A DNA stretch of 64,000 bases from NCBI GenBank assembly GCA_028866275.1, contig JAGWIK010000001.1:1-64000 (forward strand). Direction: 5' to 3'. The position numbers and the translations under genes are program-made. This DNA is from Alphaproteobacteria bacterium. GTDB taxonomy: Bacteria; Pseudomonadota; Alphaproteobacteria; UBA9219. Below, one piece after another: positions 11,611 through 22,828 of this stretch (position 1 is its first letter; every line of letters begins with the position of its first letter). Below the pieces are notes generated by a model. The model did not search any database and was not told where the DNA came from. It saw only the letters and a program-made list of their open reading frames with translations.

Positions 11611-13047
11611 GCCTGCCAACATCACATATTTCAATTCGACGTAATCGTCGATGCCATAGCGCGATCCTTCGCGGCCCAGGCCCGATTGCTTGACCCCGCC
11701 GAACGGAACGGTGGCGTCGGAAATCAGGCCGGTATTGACGCCGACAATGCCGACCTCCAACGCCTCGGCCACGCGCCAGACGCGCGCCATATCGCGGGCG
11801 TAGAAATAACCGGCCAGCCCGAATTCGGTGCTGTTGGCCATGGCGATAACTTCATCTTCGCCGCGGAATTTGATCAACGGCGCGACGGGGCCGAATGTTT
11901 CCTCGTGCATGACCAGCATGTCCTTGGTCACGCCGGTCAATATTGTGGGTTCAAAGAATGTACCGCCCTGTGCATGCGGCTTGCCGCCCGTGATGATGCG
12001 CGCGCCTTTGGCTGTTGCATCCTTGATATGGGCTTCGACTTTTGCCAAAGCCTGCGCGTTGATCAACGGGCCTTGTTCGACGCCTGTTTCCATTCCGTTA
12101 CCGGTTTTTAATTTTCGCGCTGCCACGGCCAGTTTCTCGGCAAACGCGTCATAAACCCTTTCCTGCACGAAAATGCGGTTGGCGCAGACGCAGGTTTGGC
12201 CGGCATTGCGGAATTTGGCGATCATCGCGCCTGCCACGGCGGCGTCAATATCGGCATCGTCGAACACGATAAAGGGCGCGTTGCCGCCCAGTTCCAATGC
12301 GACTTTCTTAATCGTGCCGGCGGCTTGCTGCATCAACAGGCGGCCCACGGCGGTCGAACCGGTAAAGGCCAGCGCGCGCACATCCGGATGCGTGGCCAGT
12401 TCCGTGCCCACGGGGGCGGGGTTCGATGTCGTGACGATGTTCAATACGCCGCGCGGAAATCCCGCCTGTTCCGCCAAGGCCGCCAAAGCCAGCGCGGATA
12501 AGGGCGTATCTTCGGCCGGTTTGCACACAACCGTACATCCCGCCGCCAGCGCGGGCGCGATTTTACGCGTGATCATCGCATTCGGGAAATTCCACGGCGT
12601 GACCGCGGCCACCACGCCGATGGGCTGTTTTAAAACCAGAATACGCGCGTCGGGCCGGAAAGACGGAATGATGTCGCCGTAAATGCGCGTGGCTTCTTCG
12701 GCGAAAAACGCGATGAATCCCGCGCCATAGGCGATCTCGCCACGCGCTTCGGCCAACGGCTTGCCCTGTTCAAGGGTTAATAATTCGGCCAAAGCGTCGA
12801 TATTCTCCATAATCAACGCGTGCCAGCGGCGCAGAATGGCGGCGCGGTCGCGGGCCAGCAGCTTGGCCCACGCCAGAAAGGCGGTTTTGGCCGCCATGAT
12901 CGCCTGCCGCGCTTCCGTCGCGCCCATATCGGCCACGCGCGCGATTTCCGCGCCTGTGGCGGGGTTGGTGACGGCGAATGTGGCTTTGGCATCCACCCAC
13001 GCGCCGTCGATGAAGCCTTGTGTTCTTATCATGGGGTTTGCGGGCAT
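11605..13047 (-). CDS. gabD: NAD(P)-dependent succinate-semialdehyde dehydrogenase
   Basis: [67 protein letters not shown]. Confidence 0.9.
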   Translation of the reverse strand: MPANPMIRTQGFIDGAWVDAKATFAVTNPATGAEIARVADMGATEARQAIMAAKTAFLAWAKLLARDRAAILRRWHALIMENIDALAELLTLEQGKPLAEARGEIAYGAGFIAFFAEEATRIYGDIIPSFRPDARILVLKQPIGVVAAVTPWNFPNAMITRKIAPALAAGCTVVCKPAEDTPLSALALAALAEQAGFPRGVLNIVTTSNPAPVGTELATHPDVRALAFTGSTAVGRLLMQQAAGTIKKVALELGGNAPFIVFDDADIDAAVAGAMIAKFRNAGQTCVCANRIFVQERVYDAFAEKLAVAARKLKTGNGMETGVEQGPLINAQALAKVEAHIKDATAKGARIITGGKPHAQGGTFFEPTILTGVTKDMLVMHEETFGPVAPLIKFRGEDEVIAMANSTEFGLAGYFYARDMARVWRVAEALEVGIVGVNTGLISDATVPFGGVKQSGLGREGSRYGIDDYVELKYVMLAGL

Positions 13048-13123
13048 GTTCGGCCTTTACGTTGGGGAGGCGATGCGGGTAAATTACACCCGAATATCGG
13101 GTTTATCCAGAGCAGGTCGGAAC

Positions 13124-14575
13124 ATGTCATATATTCAAGGTCAAACGGGCGAATGGGAAATGGTCATCGGGCTGGAAGTCCACGCTCAGGTCGTTTCCAA
13201 TTCCAAGCTGTTTTCCGGCGCGGCCACCGCCTTCGGCGCGGCCCCCAATGAACAAGTCAGCCTCGTCGACGCCGCGTTCCCCGGCATGCTGCCCGTGTTG
13301 AACGAAAAATGCGTCGAACAGGCGGTGCGCACCGGTTTGGGGCTGAAGGCCGAAATCAACATGACATCGGTATTCGACCGCAAGAATTATTTCTATGCCG
13401 ATCTGCCCGCCGGCTATCAGATCAGCCAGTTCACCCAGCCCATCGTCGGCAAGGGCGAGATTCTGCTCGATATGGCCGACGGCGAAACGCGCAAGGTCGG
13501 CATCACGCGCCTGCATCTGGAACAGGACGCCGGCAAAAGCATGCATGACCAAAGCCCGACGGAAACCTTTGTCGATTTAAACCGCGCAGGCGTGGCCTTG
13601 ATGGAAATCGTGTCCGAACCCGACATGCGGTCGGGCGAGGAAGCGGGCGCGTATCTGAAAAAACTGCGCGCCATTTTGCGTTATCTGGGTACCTGCGACG
13701 GCAATATGGAAGAAGGGTCGATGCGGTGCGACGTCAACCTGTCGATGCGGCGCAAGGGCGACACGAAACTCGGCACACGGTGCGAGATCAAGAACGTCAA
13801 TTCCATCCGTTTTGTCCAGCAGGCGATTGATTATGAAGCCGCGCGGCAGGTCGACGTGCTGGAATCCGGCGGTGAAATCAAACAGGAAACGCGGTTATGG
13901 GACACCGCCAAGGGCGAAACGCGCAGCATGCGGTCGAAGGAAGACGCGCATGACTACCGCTATTTCCCCGACCCCGATCTGTTGCCGCTGGTGCTCGATC
14001 CGGCGATGGTCGAACGCGTTAAATCGACTCTGCCCGAATTGCCGGATGAAAAGAAAGCGCGGTTCATCAGCGACTATGGGCTGAAACCCTATGACGCGTC
14101 GGTGCTGGTGGCGGAAAAAGCCTCGGCCGATTTTTTTGAACAGGTCGCCAAGGGCAGGGACGGCAAATTGGCCGCCAACTGGGTCACCGGCGAATTGTTC
14201 GGCGCGTTGAACAAAATGGGTAAATCCATCGACGAAAGCCCCGTTTCCGCCGCCGCGCTGGGCGAACTGGTCGGGCTTATCAGCGACCAAACCATATCGG
14301 GCCGTATCGCCAAGGACGTGTTCGAAGACATGCTGGCAACCGGCAAGGGCGCGGCGGCCATCGTCGAAGAAAAAGGCCTGAAACAGGTTACCGACACGGG
14401 CGCGATTGAAAAATCCATCGACGATATTCTGGCGGCCAATGCGGACAAGGTCGCGGAATATAAATCGGGCAAGGACAAGCTGTTCGGTTTCTTCGTCGGT
14501 CAGGTGATGAAGGCGACGGGCGGCAAAGCCAATCCCGCGATGTTGAATGATTTGTTGAAAAAGAAACTGTCCTAG
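13124..14575 (+). CDS. gatB: Asp-tRNA(Asn)/Glu-tRNA(Gln) amidotransferase subunit B
   Basis: Internal ATG at 13124 of ORF 12761-14575; [42 protein letters not shown]-like and [13 protein letters not shown] motifs. Confidence 0.95.
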   Translation: MSYIQGQTGEWEMVIGLEVHAQVVSNSKLFSGAATAFGAAPNEQVSLVDAAFPGMLPVLNEKCVEQAVRTGLGLKAEINMTSVFDRKNYFYADLPAGYQISQFTQPIVGKGEILLDMADGETRKVGITRLHLEQDAGKSMHDQSPTETFVDLNRAGVALMEIVSEPDMRSGEEAGAYLKKLRAILRYLGTCDGNMEEGSMRCDVNLSMRRKGDTKLGTRCEIKNVNSIRFVQQAIDYEAARQVDVLESGGEIKQETRLWDTAKGETRSMRSKEDAHDYRYFPDPDLLPLVLDPAMVERVKSTLPELPDEKKARFISDYGLKPYDASVLVAEKASADFFEQVAKGRDGKLAANWVTGELFGALNKMGKSIDESPVSAAALGELVGLISDQTISGRIAKDVFEDMLATGKGAAAIVEEKGLKQVTDTGAIEKSIDDILAANADKVAEYKSGKDKLFGFFVGQVMKATGGKANPAMLNDLLKKKLS

Positions 14576-14601
14576 CCCAGTGGCGGGGTTTAAAAGCAAG
14601 C

Positions 14602-14699
14602 GTCATCCCGGCGCAAGCCGGGATCCAGTTTCTCGCTTGTGCCAACGCGGTGATGTAAGAAAAAGTTTCGATCTGGGTCCCGGCTTGCGCCGGGATGAC
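14602..14699. repeat. Inverted repeat pair (26-bp arms, 25/26 match), each arm itself a CCCGGC-GCAA-GCCGGG hairpin
   Basis: gtcatcccggcgcaagccgggatcca (14602-14627) versus tgggtcccggcttgcgccgggatgac (14674-14699); overlapping minus ORF reads CHPGASRDP...LDPGLRRDD, a well-known junk translation of dispersed intergenic repeats. Confidence 0.9.
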
Positions 14700-14722
14700 A
14701 ACTAACCGAAAGAGTGTTTGAT

Positions 14723-15691
14723 ATGACGGTATCCGCCAAACTTATCTCCGCCGAAACCGGCATGCCCGACACCACCGTGTCTGTGCGCAAGGTTTTCGAC
14801 ATCGACAGCGATTGGGAAGTGCCCGCTTTTTCGCAAGGCACGGAACATGTGCCGGTGGCCGATCCGGCCTATCGTTTCGACCCTGACACCACGCTGGCCA
14901 TTCTGGCGGGCTTTGCCTTCAATCGCCGCGTGATGGTGCAGGGCTATCACGGCACGGGTAAATCGACCCATATCGAACAGGTGGCGTCGCGCCTCAACTG
15001 GCCGTGCATCCGCATCAATCTGGACAGCCATGTCAGCCGCATCGATCTGATCGGCAAGGATGCCATTGTCTTGAAAGACGGCAAGCAGGTTACCGAATAT
15101 CGCGAAGGCTTGCTGCCCTGGGCGTTGCAACGCGCCTGCGCTCTGGTGTTCGACGAATATGACGCGGGCCGTCCCGACGTGATGTTCGTGATCCAGCGCG
15201 TGTTGGAAGTCGAAGGCAAATTGACGCTTCTTGACCAGAACCGCGTCATTCATCCGCATCCCGCCTTTCGTTTGTTTGCCACCTCGAACACGGTGGGGCT
15301 TGGCGACACCACGGGGCTTTATCATGGCACGCATGCGCTCAATCAGGGCCAGCTCGACCGCTGGAACATTGTGGCGACGCTGAATTACCTGCCCGCCGAA
15401 GAAGAAGAAGCGATCATCGCGGCCAAAGTCCCCGCCTTCGCCGCCGCTAAAAAAGACGCGCTGCACGGCATGGTGGCCTTGGCGAATTTGACGCGGCAAA
15501 GCTTTATGCATGGCGATATTTCAACCGTGATGTCGCCGCGCACCGTGATTTCATGGGCCGAAAACGCCCAGATTTTCGGCAATCTGGAATCCGCCTTCCG
15601 GCTGACTTTCCTCAACAAATGCGACGAAAACGAACGGCCCGTGATTGCCGAGCTTTATCAACGCTGCATGGGCGTCGAATTGCCGTTATGA
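14723..15691 (+). CDS. cobS: Cobaltochelatase CobS-like AAA+ ATPase
   Basis: [73 protein letters not shown]; alternative GTG start at 14714. Confidence 0.88.
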   Translation: MTVSAKLISAETGMPDTTVSVRKVFDIDSDWEVPAFSQGTEHVPVADPAYRFDPDTTLAILAGFAFNRRVMVQGYHGTGKSTHIEQVASRLNWPCIRINLDSHVSRIDLIGKDAIVLKDGKQVTEYREGLLPWALQRACALVFDEYDAGRPDVMFVIQRVLEVEGKLTLLDQNRVIHPHPAFRLFATSNTVGLGDTTGLYHGTHALNQGQLDRWNIVATLNYLPAEEEEAIIAAKVPAFAAAKKDALHGMVALANLTRQSFMHGDISTVMSPRTVISWAENAQIFGNLESAFRLTFLNKCDENERPVIAELYQRCMGVELPL

Positions 15692-16320
15692 AACCCGCCG
15701 CCATCGACGAATTTTTTCGCCGCCTTGCCGCCCTCAATCCGGAACCGCAAACGGAACTGAATTACGTCAATGCCTATACGTTGTTGGTCGCGGTGGTGTT
15801 GTCGGCACAGGCGACGGATGCGGGGGTTAATCGCGCCACGGCGGCATTATTCAAAAAAATAAAAACGCCGCAGGCGATGCTGAAACTCGGCGAGGCGGGG
15901 TTGAAGGAATATGTCAAAACCATCGGCCTGTTCAACGCCAAGGCAAAAAATATCATCGCTTTGTCGCAAATACTGGTCGATAAATATGGCGGCGAAGTCC
16001 CCGGCACGCGTGACGCGTTGCAGGAATTGCCCGGCGTCGGGCGCAAGACCGCCAATGTCATTCTGAACGTTTTTTTTGGCGAACCGACCATGGCGGTCGA
16101 CACCCATGTGTTCCGGCTTGCCAACCGTACCGGCATGGCGCGCGGCACAACGCCGGAACAGGTCGAAGAAAAACTGGTGAAGGCGATACCGGCCACATGG
16201 ATGCGGCATGCGCATCACTGGCTGATTTTGCACGGGCGCTATGTCTGCAAGGCGCGCGCGCCACGGTGCGATTTATGCGTGGTGCGCGATCTATGCGCGT
16301 TCAAGGACAAAACGGGCTAA
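15688..16320 (+). CDS. nth: Endonuclease III
   Basis: [36 protein letters not shown] and [4Fe-4S] motif [21 protein letters not shown] overlap with cobS. Confidence 0.95.
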   Translation: MKPAAIDEFFRRLAALNPEPQTELNYVNAYTLLVAVVLSAQATDAGVNRATAALFKKIKTPQAMLKLGEAGLKEYVKTIGLFNAKAKNIIALSQILVDKYGGEVPGTRDALQELPGVGRKTANVILNVFFGEPTMAVDTHVFRLANRTGMARGTTPEQVEEKLVKAIPATWMRHAHHWLILHGRYVCKARAPRCDLCVVRDLCAFKDKTG

Positions 16321-16324
16321 AAAT

Positions 16325-19087
16325 TTAAACCGCGCCGTGGCAATGTTTGTATTTCTTGCCCGACCCGCAGGGGCACGGCGCGTTGCGTTGCGTGCCCGCA
16401 TAAGGGTCGGCCTGAATGGCGACCACCGGCGCGGCTGCCGGCCCGGCGTCACGCGCGTTGCCGCCGGAGGCGGGGGGTATGCGCACCACCATGCCTTCGG
16501 GCAGCGGGTCCGTGCCCAATACGGCGCCGGCTTCGGCGCCGGTCAGTTCGCGCATATGGTTTTGCTGCATCGCCGCGCGGTTGCGTTCCAGAAGTTCGTC
16601 AAGCGACGGCAAGCTCATGCCTGCATGCATGATGGTTCTGGTGACTTCCTCGCGCACGCTTTCCAGCATCATCTGGAACAGGCCAAAAGCCTCGCGGCTA
16701 TATTCGTTGAACGGGTCGCGCTGGCCATATCCGCGCAAATGGATGCCCTGCCGCACATGGTCGAGCGCCAGCAAATGGTCTTTCCACGCCTGATCGAGCG
16801 TGCCGAGAAGCGCTGCCTTTTCGGCGTGGCGCAGCGCGGCGGGTTCGATGATCGCGGTTTTTTCCGCCAGTTTTTCCTCGGCGGCTTTCTGGATACGTTG
16901 CTCGATCTCCGTTTCGGCAATGCCGTTTTCCGCAGCCCACGCCGCGATGGGCAGGTCGACCGACAGAATGTCGCGCACCCGCTCCGTCAATCCGGCGATG
17001 TCCCATTGTTCGGCATAGGAATGCGGCGGGATGGCCGCAGTCACGAGGTCGTGAATGACGTCGGCGCGCAAATCATGCACGACGTCGGACACATCCGCCG
17101 CGGCCATAATCTCGCGGCGTTGTTCGTACACGACCTTGCGCTGGTCGTTCATGACATTGTCGAATTTCAACAGATTTTTGCGCATGTCGAAATTGCGCGA
17201 TTCGACCTTTTCCTGCGCCTTGGCCAACGCGCCCGTGATCCACGGATGGGCGATTTTTTCGCCGTCGCGCAGGCCAAGCTTGGCCAGAATGTTCTGCGTC
17301 TGGTTGTGCGCGCCGAAAATACGCATCAGATCGTCTTCCAAAGACAGGAAGAAAATCGACGCGCCGGGGTCGCCCTGACGGCCCGAACGGCCGCGCAATT
17401 GGTTGTCGATACGGCGGGATTCGTGGCGTTCGGTGCCGATGACGAACAGGCCGCCCGCGGCCTTGACCTGTTCGCGCGCGACGGCAATTTCGGCCTTGAT
17501 CTGGTCGATGCGGCGGGCGCGTTCGCCTTCATCCGCGACATCGTGCAATTCCTGTTCGACGCGCATGTCGAAATTGCCGCCCAGCTGGATATCCGTGCCG
17601 CGGCCCGCCATATTGGTGGCGATGGTGACGGCGCCGGGGCGGCCCGCCTGGGCGATGATGCTGGCTTCCTGATCGTGGAAACGGGCATTCAGCACGTTGT
17701 GGGGAACGCCGCGTTTTTTCAGAAGCGCCGACAGGCTTTCCGATTTTTCGATCGACACCGTGCCGACCAGAACGGGTTGCATGCGGGCGCGGCATTCTTC
17801 GATACGCTTGATGATGGCGTCGTTCTTTTCCGCCATCGTGCCGTAAACTTCGTCATTCATGTCTTTGCGCGCGACCGGCAGGTTGGTCGGCATTTCGACG
17901 ACATCCAGATTATAGATTTCCGCGAATTCCGCCGCTTCGGTCAACGCGGTGCCGGTCATGCCCGAAAGTTTGGGATAAAGGCGGAAATAATTCTGGAACG
18001 TGATGCTGGCCAGCGTCTGGTTTTCGCGCTGGATGGCGACATGTTCCTTGGCTTCCAACGCCTGATGCAGCCCGTCGGAATAACGGCGGCCTTCCATCAT
18101 GCGGCCGGTGAATTCGTCGATGATGACAACCTTGTTGTCGCGGACGATGTAATCGACGTCGCGCGCGAACATTTTGTGGGCGCGCAGCGCCTGATTGACG
18201 TGATGCACGATATTGACGTTGGCGGCGTCATATAATCCGCCGGGGGCCAGCAGCGCCGCTTCGCCCAGCAATGTTTCGATTTTTTCGTTGCCGGCCTCGG
18301 TCAGGGAAATGGTGCGGCCTTTTTCATCCTTTTCGTAATCGTCGGCGGTCAGGCGCGGAATCAGCGCGTCGACTTTCATATACAGCTCGGACGAATCCTC
18401 GGCGGGGCCGGAAATAATCAACGGCGTGCGCGCCTCGTCGATCAGGATGCTGTCGACTTCGTCGACGATGGCGAAATTGAACGGACGTTGAACCAGATCG
18501 CCTTGCGTGAATTTCATGTTATCGCGCAGATAGTCAAACCCGAACTCGTTGTTGGTGCCATAGGTGACATCCGACGCATAGGCGGCGCGCCGTTCGGCGT
18601 CGTCCAGCCCGTGGACGATGCATCCGGTGGACAGGCCCATGAAATTATGCACACGGCCCATCCATCCGCTGTCGCGCCGCGCCAGATAGTCGTTGACGGT
18701 GACGACATGTACGCCCTTGCCCGACAGGGCGTTTAAATAAGTGGGCAACACGGCGACCAGCGTTTTGCCTTCACCCGTGCGCATTTCGGCGATGCGGCCC
18801 TGATGCAGCACGATGCCGCCGCGCAGCTGCACGTCAAACGGGCGCTGGCCCAGCACGCGCCAGGCCGCTTCGCGGACGGCGGCAAAGGCTTCGGGCAACA
18901 GCTCGTCCAGCGTTTCGCCTTTCGCCAGACGGGCGCGGAATTCCGCCGTTTTGGCGCGCAACGCCTCGTCGCTCAACGCCTTGAACTGCGGTTCCAATTC
19001 GTTAATGCGCGCGACAAGCGCATCCTGCCCGCGCAACAGGCGGTCATTGTGGGAACCGAAGAATTTGCGGGCGAGCGAAGTGATCAT
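16325..19087 (-). CDS. secA: Preprotein translocase ATPase SecA
   Basis: 920 aa; full SecA with [36 protein letters not shown] and C-terminal zinc site [17 protein letters not shown]. Confidence 0.98.
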   Translation of the reverse strand: MITSLARKFFGSHNDRLLRGQDALVARINELEPQFKALSDEALRAKTAEFRARLAKGETLDELLPEAFAAVREAAWRVLGQRPFDVQLRGGIVLHQGRIAEMRTGEGKTLVAVLPTYLNALSGKGVHVVTVNDYLARRDSGWMGRVHNFMGLSTGCIVHGLDDAERRAAYASDVTYGTNNEFGFDYLRDNMKFTQGDLVQRPFNFAIVDEVDSILIDEARTPLIISGPAEDSSELYMKVDALIPRLTADDYEKDEKGRTISLTEAGNEKIETLLGEAALLAPGGLYDAANVNIVHHVNQALRAHKMFARDVDYIVRDNKVVIIDEFTGRMMEGRRYSDGLHQALEAKEHVAIQRENQTLASITFQNYFRLYPKLSGMTGTALTEAAEFAEIYNLDVVEMPTNLPVARKDMNDEVYGTMAEKNDAIIKRIEECRARMQPVLVGTVSIEKSESLSALLKKRGVPHNVLNARFHDQEASIIAQAGRPGAVTIATNMAGRGTDIQLGGNFDMRVEQELHDVADEGERARRIDQIKAEIAVAREQVKAAGGLFVIGTERHESRRIDNQLRGRSGRQGDPGASIFFLSLEDDLMRIFGAHNQTQNILAKLGLRDGEKIAHPWITGALAKAQEKVESRNFDMRKNLLKFDNVMNDQRKVVYEQRREIMAAADVSDVVHDLRADVIHDLVTAAIPPHSYAEQWDIAGLTERVRDILSVDLPIAAWAAENGIAETEIEQRIQKAAEEKLAEKTAIIEPAALRHAEKAALLGTLDQAWKDHLLALDHVRQGIHLRGYGQRDPFNEYSREAFGLFQMMLESVREEVTRTIMHAGMSLPSLDELLERNRAAMQQNHMRELTGAEAGAVLGTDPLPEGMVVRIPPASGGNARDAGPAAAPVVAIQADPYAGTQRNAPCPCGSGKKYKHCHGAV

Positions 19088-19206
19088 GGAAAGCCTTTAC
19101 CGGAAAATCGAACCATTTACATGGCCATTCCGCACCAGAAATGCAAGGGAATCGGGCGGATTTATGGGGCTTTTTGCCGCTTTTATCGCATCGCGGCGCA
19201 AAACCG

Positions 19207-19959
19207 TTAATTTTGCGTCGCGGTCGCGCCATAACGGCGGTCGCGGCGGCGGAATTCGTCGATGGCGGCGGCCAGATGTTCGGCGGCGAAATCGGGCCAC
19301 AGAACGTCCATAAACACATATTCGGCATAGGCCGACTGCCATAACAGGAAATTCGATATGCGTTTTTCGCCGCTGGTGCGAATGACCAGATCAGGATCGG
19401 GCATACCGCCGGTGAACAGAAACGACTGAAACACATGTTCGTCGATGGCGTCGGGTTGCAATTGGCCGCGTTCGACGGCCTTGGCCAGACTGCGCGCCGC
19501 GGCGGTGATTTCCTGCCGCCCGCCGTAATTCAATGCCAGCGTCAGCGTCAGCGCGCGGTTATCCTGCGTCAAATCTTCGGCATGGTCGATCATTTCGACG
19601 ATGTCGGCGGGTAATTTGCGGCGATCGCCGACGATGCGAACGCGAATATGTTCCTTGTGCAGGCCGGCCAATTCGCTGCGCAGGTAAAAACGCAGCAACC
19701 CCATCAATTCGCCGATTTCATCGGCGGGTCGCCGCCAGTTTTCCGATGAAAAACTGTACAAGGTCAAATGTCCGACGCCCATTTTGCCCGCCGCCGCGAT
19801 GGTGCGGCGCACGGCCTCGATACCGGCGCGATGGCCCATCGGGCGCGGTAAACCGCGCGCCTTGGCCCAACGCCCGTTGCCATCCATGATGATGGCGACG
19901 TGAAGGGGGTGGCCGCTGTTATCTTCGCAGCCTGTTTTTTTGGGGTCGTTCATGGGCAA
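19207..19959 (-). CDS. uppS: Undecaprenyl diphosphate synthase
   Basis: HVAIIMDGNGRWAKARGLPRPMGHRAG; DPDLVIRTSGEKRISNFLLWQSAYAE. Confidence 0.96.
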   Translation of the reverse strand: MPMNDPKKTGCEDNSGHPLHVAIIMDGNGRWAKARGLPRPMGHRAGIEAVRRTIAAAGKMGVGHLTLYSFSSENWRRPADEIGELMGLLRFYLRSELAGLHKEHIRVRIVGDRRKLPADIVEMIDHAEDLTQDNRALTLTLALNYGGRQEITAAARSLAKAVERGQLQPDAIDEHVFQSFLFTGGMPDPDLVIRTSGEKRISNFLLWQSAYAEYVFMDVLWPDFAAEHLAAAIDEFRRRDRRYGATATQN

Positions 19960-19983
19960 TCCCCCGGGTGTGCCGGCGACACC

Positions 19984-20520
19984 CTAAACCTGCATGATTT
20001 CTTTTTCCTTGGCCGCCAGCAGATCGTCGATTTTCTTGATCGCCTCGTCGGTCAGCTTCTGGATTTTATCATTCTGTGTTTTGGTTTCGTCTTCCGACAG
20101 TTTTTCTTTCTTCACCGCATCCATGGCGTCGCGGCGCACATTGCGCACGGCGACGCGCGCGCTTTCCGTATATTTGCCCGCGATTTTCGCCAGTTCCTGA
20201 CGGCGTTCCTGGCTCAATTCGGGCAGCGGCACGCGCACGATCTGGCCGTCGGGTTGCGGGTTCAGCCCCAGCCCCGCATCACGAATGGCCTTCTCGACAT
20301 TCTTGACCAAACCCTTGTCCCACACCTGCACGGTGATCAAACGCGGTTCGGGCACGCCGACCGTGCCGACCTGATTCATCGGCATCATGCTGCCATAGGC
20401 GTCGACCTGCACATGGTCCAGAAGGTTGACGGACGCGCGCCCGGTGCGCAGGCCCGCGAATTCCTTGCGCAGCGCGTCTAACGCTCCATCCATTCTTTGT
20501 TTCGTCTGTTCCAGATCCAT
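19984..20520 (-). CDS. frr: Ribosome recycling factor
   Basis: 178 aa; [36 protein letters not shown]. Confidence 0.97.
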   Translation of the reverse strand: MDLEQTKQRMDGALDALRKEFAGLRTGRASVNLLDHVQVDAYGSMMPMNQVGTVGVPEPRLITVQVWDKGLVKNVEKAIRDAGLGLNPQPDGQIVRVPLPELSQERRQELAKIAGKYTESARVAVRNVRRDAMDAVKKEKLSEDETKTQNDKIQKLTDEAIKKIDDLLAAKEKEIMQV

Positions 20521-20544
20521 TTCCTGTTTCCTTCTTTTTAGTTG

Positions 20545-20680
20545 GGGCGCGACTGCTCTGTGACCGCCGCGCCAACTTTGATGAAGACCGGTGATTCACC
20601 GATTGGATAGAACCGCACAGTGGTTCTATCCAATCGGATCGCGGTCTGGCGCGTCGCTCACAACCGCGACTGCGCCCGCG
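20545..20680. repeat. Palindromic element between pyrH and frr (nested inverted repeats)
   Basis: Perfect 16-bp stem 20599-20614 / 20622-20637 (ccgattggatagaacc...ggttctatccaatcgg) nested inside imperfect arms 20559-20574 / 20647-20662 (14/16). Confidence 0.75.
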
Positions 20681-20717
20681 CTCCATCCATTCTTTGTTTG
20701 GTTTGATCGAGATTCAT
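20658..20717 (-). pseudogene. Duplicated frr 5' end or 19-codon leader ORF ([19 protein letters not shown])
   Basis: ATGAATCTCGATCAAACCAAACAAAGAATGGATGGAGCG versus frr start ATGGATCTGGAACAGACGAAACAAAGAATGGATGGAGCG; RBS-like AAGGAAA also shared; terminates at TGA. Confidence 0.7.
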
Positions 20718-20731
20718 GTCGTTTTCCTTGC

Positions 20732-21448
20732 CTATTCGATAATCGTAAACTTGCCCTTGCCCTGCATCACATCGGCGAACATGCCGTGGGTGAAGATGGA
20801 AAAGACCAGAATGGGAATATGGCTCTGCCGCGCCAATGAAATGGCCGATGTGTCCATGACTTGCAAGTCTTGCGACAAAACGTCGAGATAGCTGAGTTTA
20901 TCATAGCGCGTGGCGTTCTTGTCCTTGGCCGGATCGGCGCTGTACACGCCATCAACCTTGGTGGCTTTCAACAAGGCGTCGCACTGCATTTCCGACGCGC
21001 GCAGGGCCGCCGCGCTGTCGGTGGTAAAAAACGGGTTGCCGGTGCCGGCGGCGAACAATACCACGCGGCCTTTTTCCATATGCCGTTGCGCCTTGCGGCG
21101 GATATAGGGTTCGCATACCGACGCCATCGGGATGGCCGACAACACGCGGGTGTCGACCCCGGCCTTTTCCAACGCGTTCTGCATCGCCAGCGCGTTGATG
21201 ACGGTGGCCAGCATGCCCATGTAATCGGCCGCGGCGCGATCCATGCCTTGCGCCGCGCCCGACACGCCGCGAAAGATGTTGCCGCCGCCGATGACGCCGC
21301 AAACCTCGACGCCCATATCGACGACCGATTTGATTTCACCCGCCACGCGGTTGACGATTTCGGGATCAAGCCCGTAATCGCGCCCGCCCATCAGGGCCTC
21401 GCCCGACAGTTTCAACAGAACGCGTTTGTATTTGGTCTTGGCGGCCAT
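20732..21448 (-). CDS. pyrH: UMP kinase
   Basis: [16 protein letters not shown]...[10 protein letters not shown]...[19 protein letters not shown]. Confidence 0.97.
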   Translation of the reverse strand: MAAKTKYKRVLLKLSGEALMGGRDYGLDPEIVNRVAGEIKSVVDMGVEVCGVIGGGNIFRGVSGAAQGMDRAAADYMGMLATVINALAMQNALEKAGVDTRVLSAIPMASVCEPYIRRKAQRHMEKGRVVLFAAGTGNPFFTTDSAAALRASEMQCDALLKATKVDGVYSADPAKDKNATRYDKLSYLDVLSQDLQVMDTSAISLARQSHIPILVFSIFTHGMFADVMQGKGKFTIIE

Positions 21449-21615
21449 GGCGGCTTCTTGGGCTAAAGGGGGCATGATTTGTCCATAAAAACAGTCTGTC
21501 GCTGCTATGATTAGCCCATATAGACTTGCCTTTCAATGCGTTAGAAAAAGCTTGATTATAAAGGGGGTAAAGACGTTACCATAGCCCCCTGTTTGTATAA
21601 AAAGAGGGGATAAAA

Positions 21616-22068
21616 TTGAGTTACATTCTTTATATGGAAGATGACGGGCTGCTTGCCCTTGTGCGGCTGGATCAATGGGAAGAAGACGACCACAGCAGTG
21701 ACGAAATCAGGCATGCTGCCAATCTCCCCTCGGCTTTGGCGATAATTGAAGAACATGGCCCGCCAAGCCTGATTATTTCGGATTTCGAATTTCCCGGAAA
21801 AACACCGCGTTCGGGCGGGATAGATCTTTTGGCCCATGTGACCAGACATTATCCCGACATACCGTTCTTTTTCCAGTCCAGCCACGATGTGTTGCCTATT
21901 CTTTCGGCGGTGCAGGCCCAAGGCCTGCACCTGCGCGCGGATCATGTTTATCAAAAAAGCGTGCCGCTATCGCAAATCGTGTTGTATGCGAATTATCTGG
22001 CCGCGCTGCAGCAGGGCAGAGATGTCCCGGTGCCGGACCGACGGCCGCGCGGGCTACGCCTTGCCTGA
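21616..22068 (+). CDS. Orphan single-domain receiver-like protein
   Basis: TTG start; MSYILYMEDDG..., SLIISDFEFPG, PFFFQSS, YQKS fit receiver-domain landmarks; no output domain. Confidence 0.6.
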   Translation: MSYILYMEDDGLLALVRLDQWEEDDHSSDEIRHAANLPSALAIIEEHGPPSLIISDFEFPGKTPRSGGIDLLAHVTRHYPDIPFFFQSSHDVLPILSAVQAQGLHLRADHVYQKSVPLSQIVLYANYLAALQQGRDVPVPDRRPRGLRLA

Positions 22069-22086
22069 GACGGCGGCACGAGAGAT

Positions 22087-22119
22087 AAAGGGGGCCGCAA
22101 AGTCCCCCCCCCTTTTTTT
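22087..22119 (+). terminator. Rho-independent terminator after the receiver-like gene
   Basis: aaaggggg...cccccccccttttttt: GC stem followed by seven T. Confidence 0.75.
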
Positions 22120-22205
22120 GTCCCCGGGTGTTTAATTTTCCCGCGCGTCATTTTTTGAACAAAAAGACGTGGCATAAAACCGGCCATGGGTGCGGAGGAC
22201 GCCGC

Positions 22206-22778
22206 ATGCCAGAGGCCGCTTTTCTGACGGATGGATCGGACGCGATGATGGAAGCAATCCCCGCCATTGAAACAAGACGGAGGTTGACGCGGCCTCGTAA
22301 AAGCGCGCGCGGCCCCACGGTTCTTGTGTTCCAGAGCAATGCCGATTTCGTCAGCGAAAAAATAGATGAATTTTATGATGACCCGGCGACGATGAATGAA
22401 AACGTCATTTATACGACGTCTCTGGACGCCGCGTTTGAGACGCTGTCGACAGAAAAGAACGTCGTTCTGGTTATCTCCGAATTCGGGCCGCCTTTGGGTC
22501 CCGAAAATGACGTTCTCTCCAGTCCGGGCACGGAATTGCTGCAAAAAATCAGAAAAAGCGGGCTGGAAACGGAATTTGCCTTTCTGTCCCTGCGGCCGCC
22601 CGAAATCATCCACGCCCACGTCTCCGGGCTGGGGGTTGCCATGGCCAAAGACCGCATTTTCGGCCCGAAATCGTCGTTACAGGATATTATCCGCCACACA
22701 TTGCCTCGGAATGTCGCCATCGGCGTCGGTTTGACCCCGCAAGCGCTCTGGCCTGTAGCCGCGGGGCCAAGCGGGTAA
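22206..22778 (+). CDS. Second atypical receiver-like protein, degenerate phosphoacceptor
   Basis: PTVLVFQSNADF...NVVLVISEFGPPLGPENDVLSSPGTELLQKIRKSG...FAFLSLRPP...FGPKSS; parallels the preceding ORF. Confidence 0.5.
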   Translation: MPEAAFLTDGSDAMMEAIPAIETRRRLTRPRKSARGPTVLVFQSNADFVSEKIDEFYDDPATMNENVIYTTSLDAAFETLSTEKNVVLVISEFGPPLGPENDVLSSPGTELLQKIRKSGLETEFAFLSLRPPEIIHAHVSGLGVAMAKDRIFGPKSSLQDIIRHTLPRNVAIGVGLTPQALWPVAAGPSG

Positions 22779-22783
22779 AACAA

Positions 22784-22805
22784 AAGGGGGCCATCCGGCC
22801 CCCTT
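22784..22805 (-). terminator. Terminator of the rpsB-tsf operon (possibly bidirectional)
   Basis: Perfect 9-bp stem aagggggcc-atcc-ggccccctt; minus strand continues ttttgtttt. Confidence 0.78.
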
Positions 22806-22828
22806 CGTCTCCTGTTTTATAAATTTTC

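Noticed and set aside
14590-14841. 83-aa minus ORF reading CHPGASRDP...LDPGLRRDD
   Set aside because: Known junk translation of an intergenic inverted repeat, not a protein gene.
16241-18235. 664-aa plus-strand ORF opposite secA
   Set aside because: Antisense of an unambiguous secA; long shadow ORF caused by high-GC codon bias, composition rich in Arg/His/Phe and no recognisable domain.
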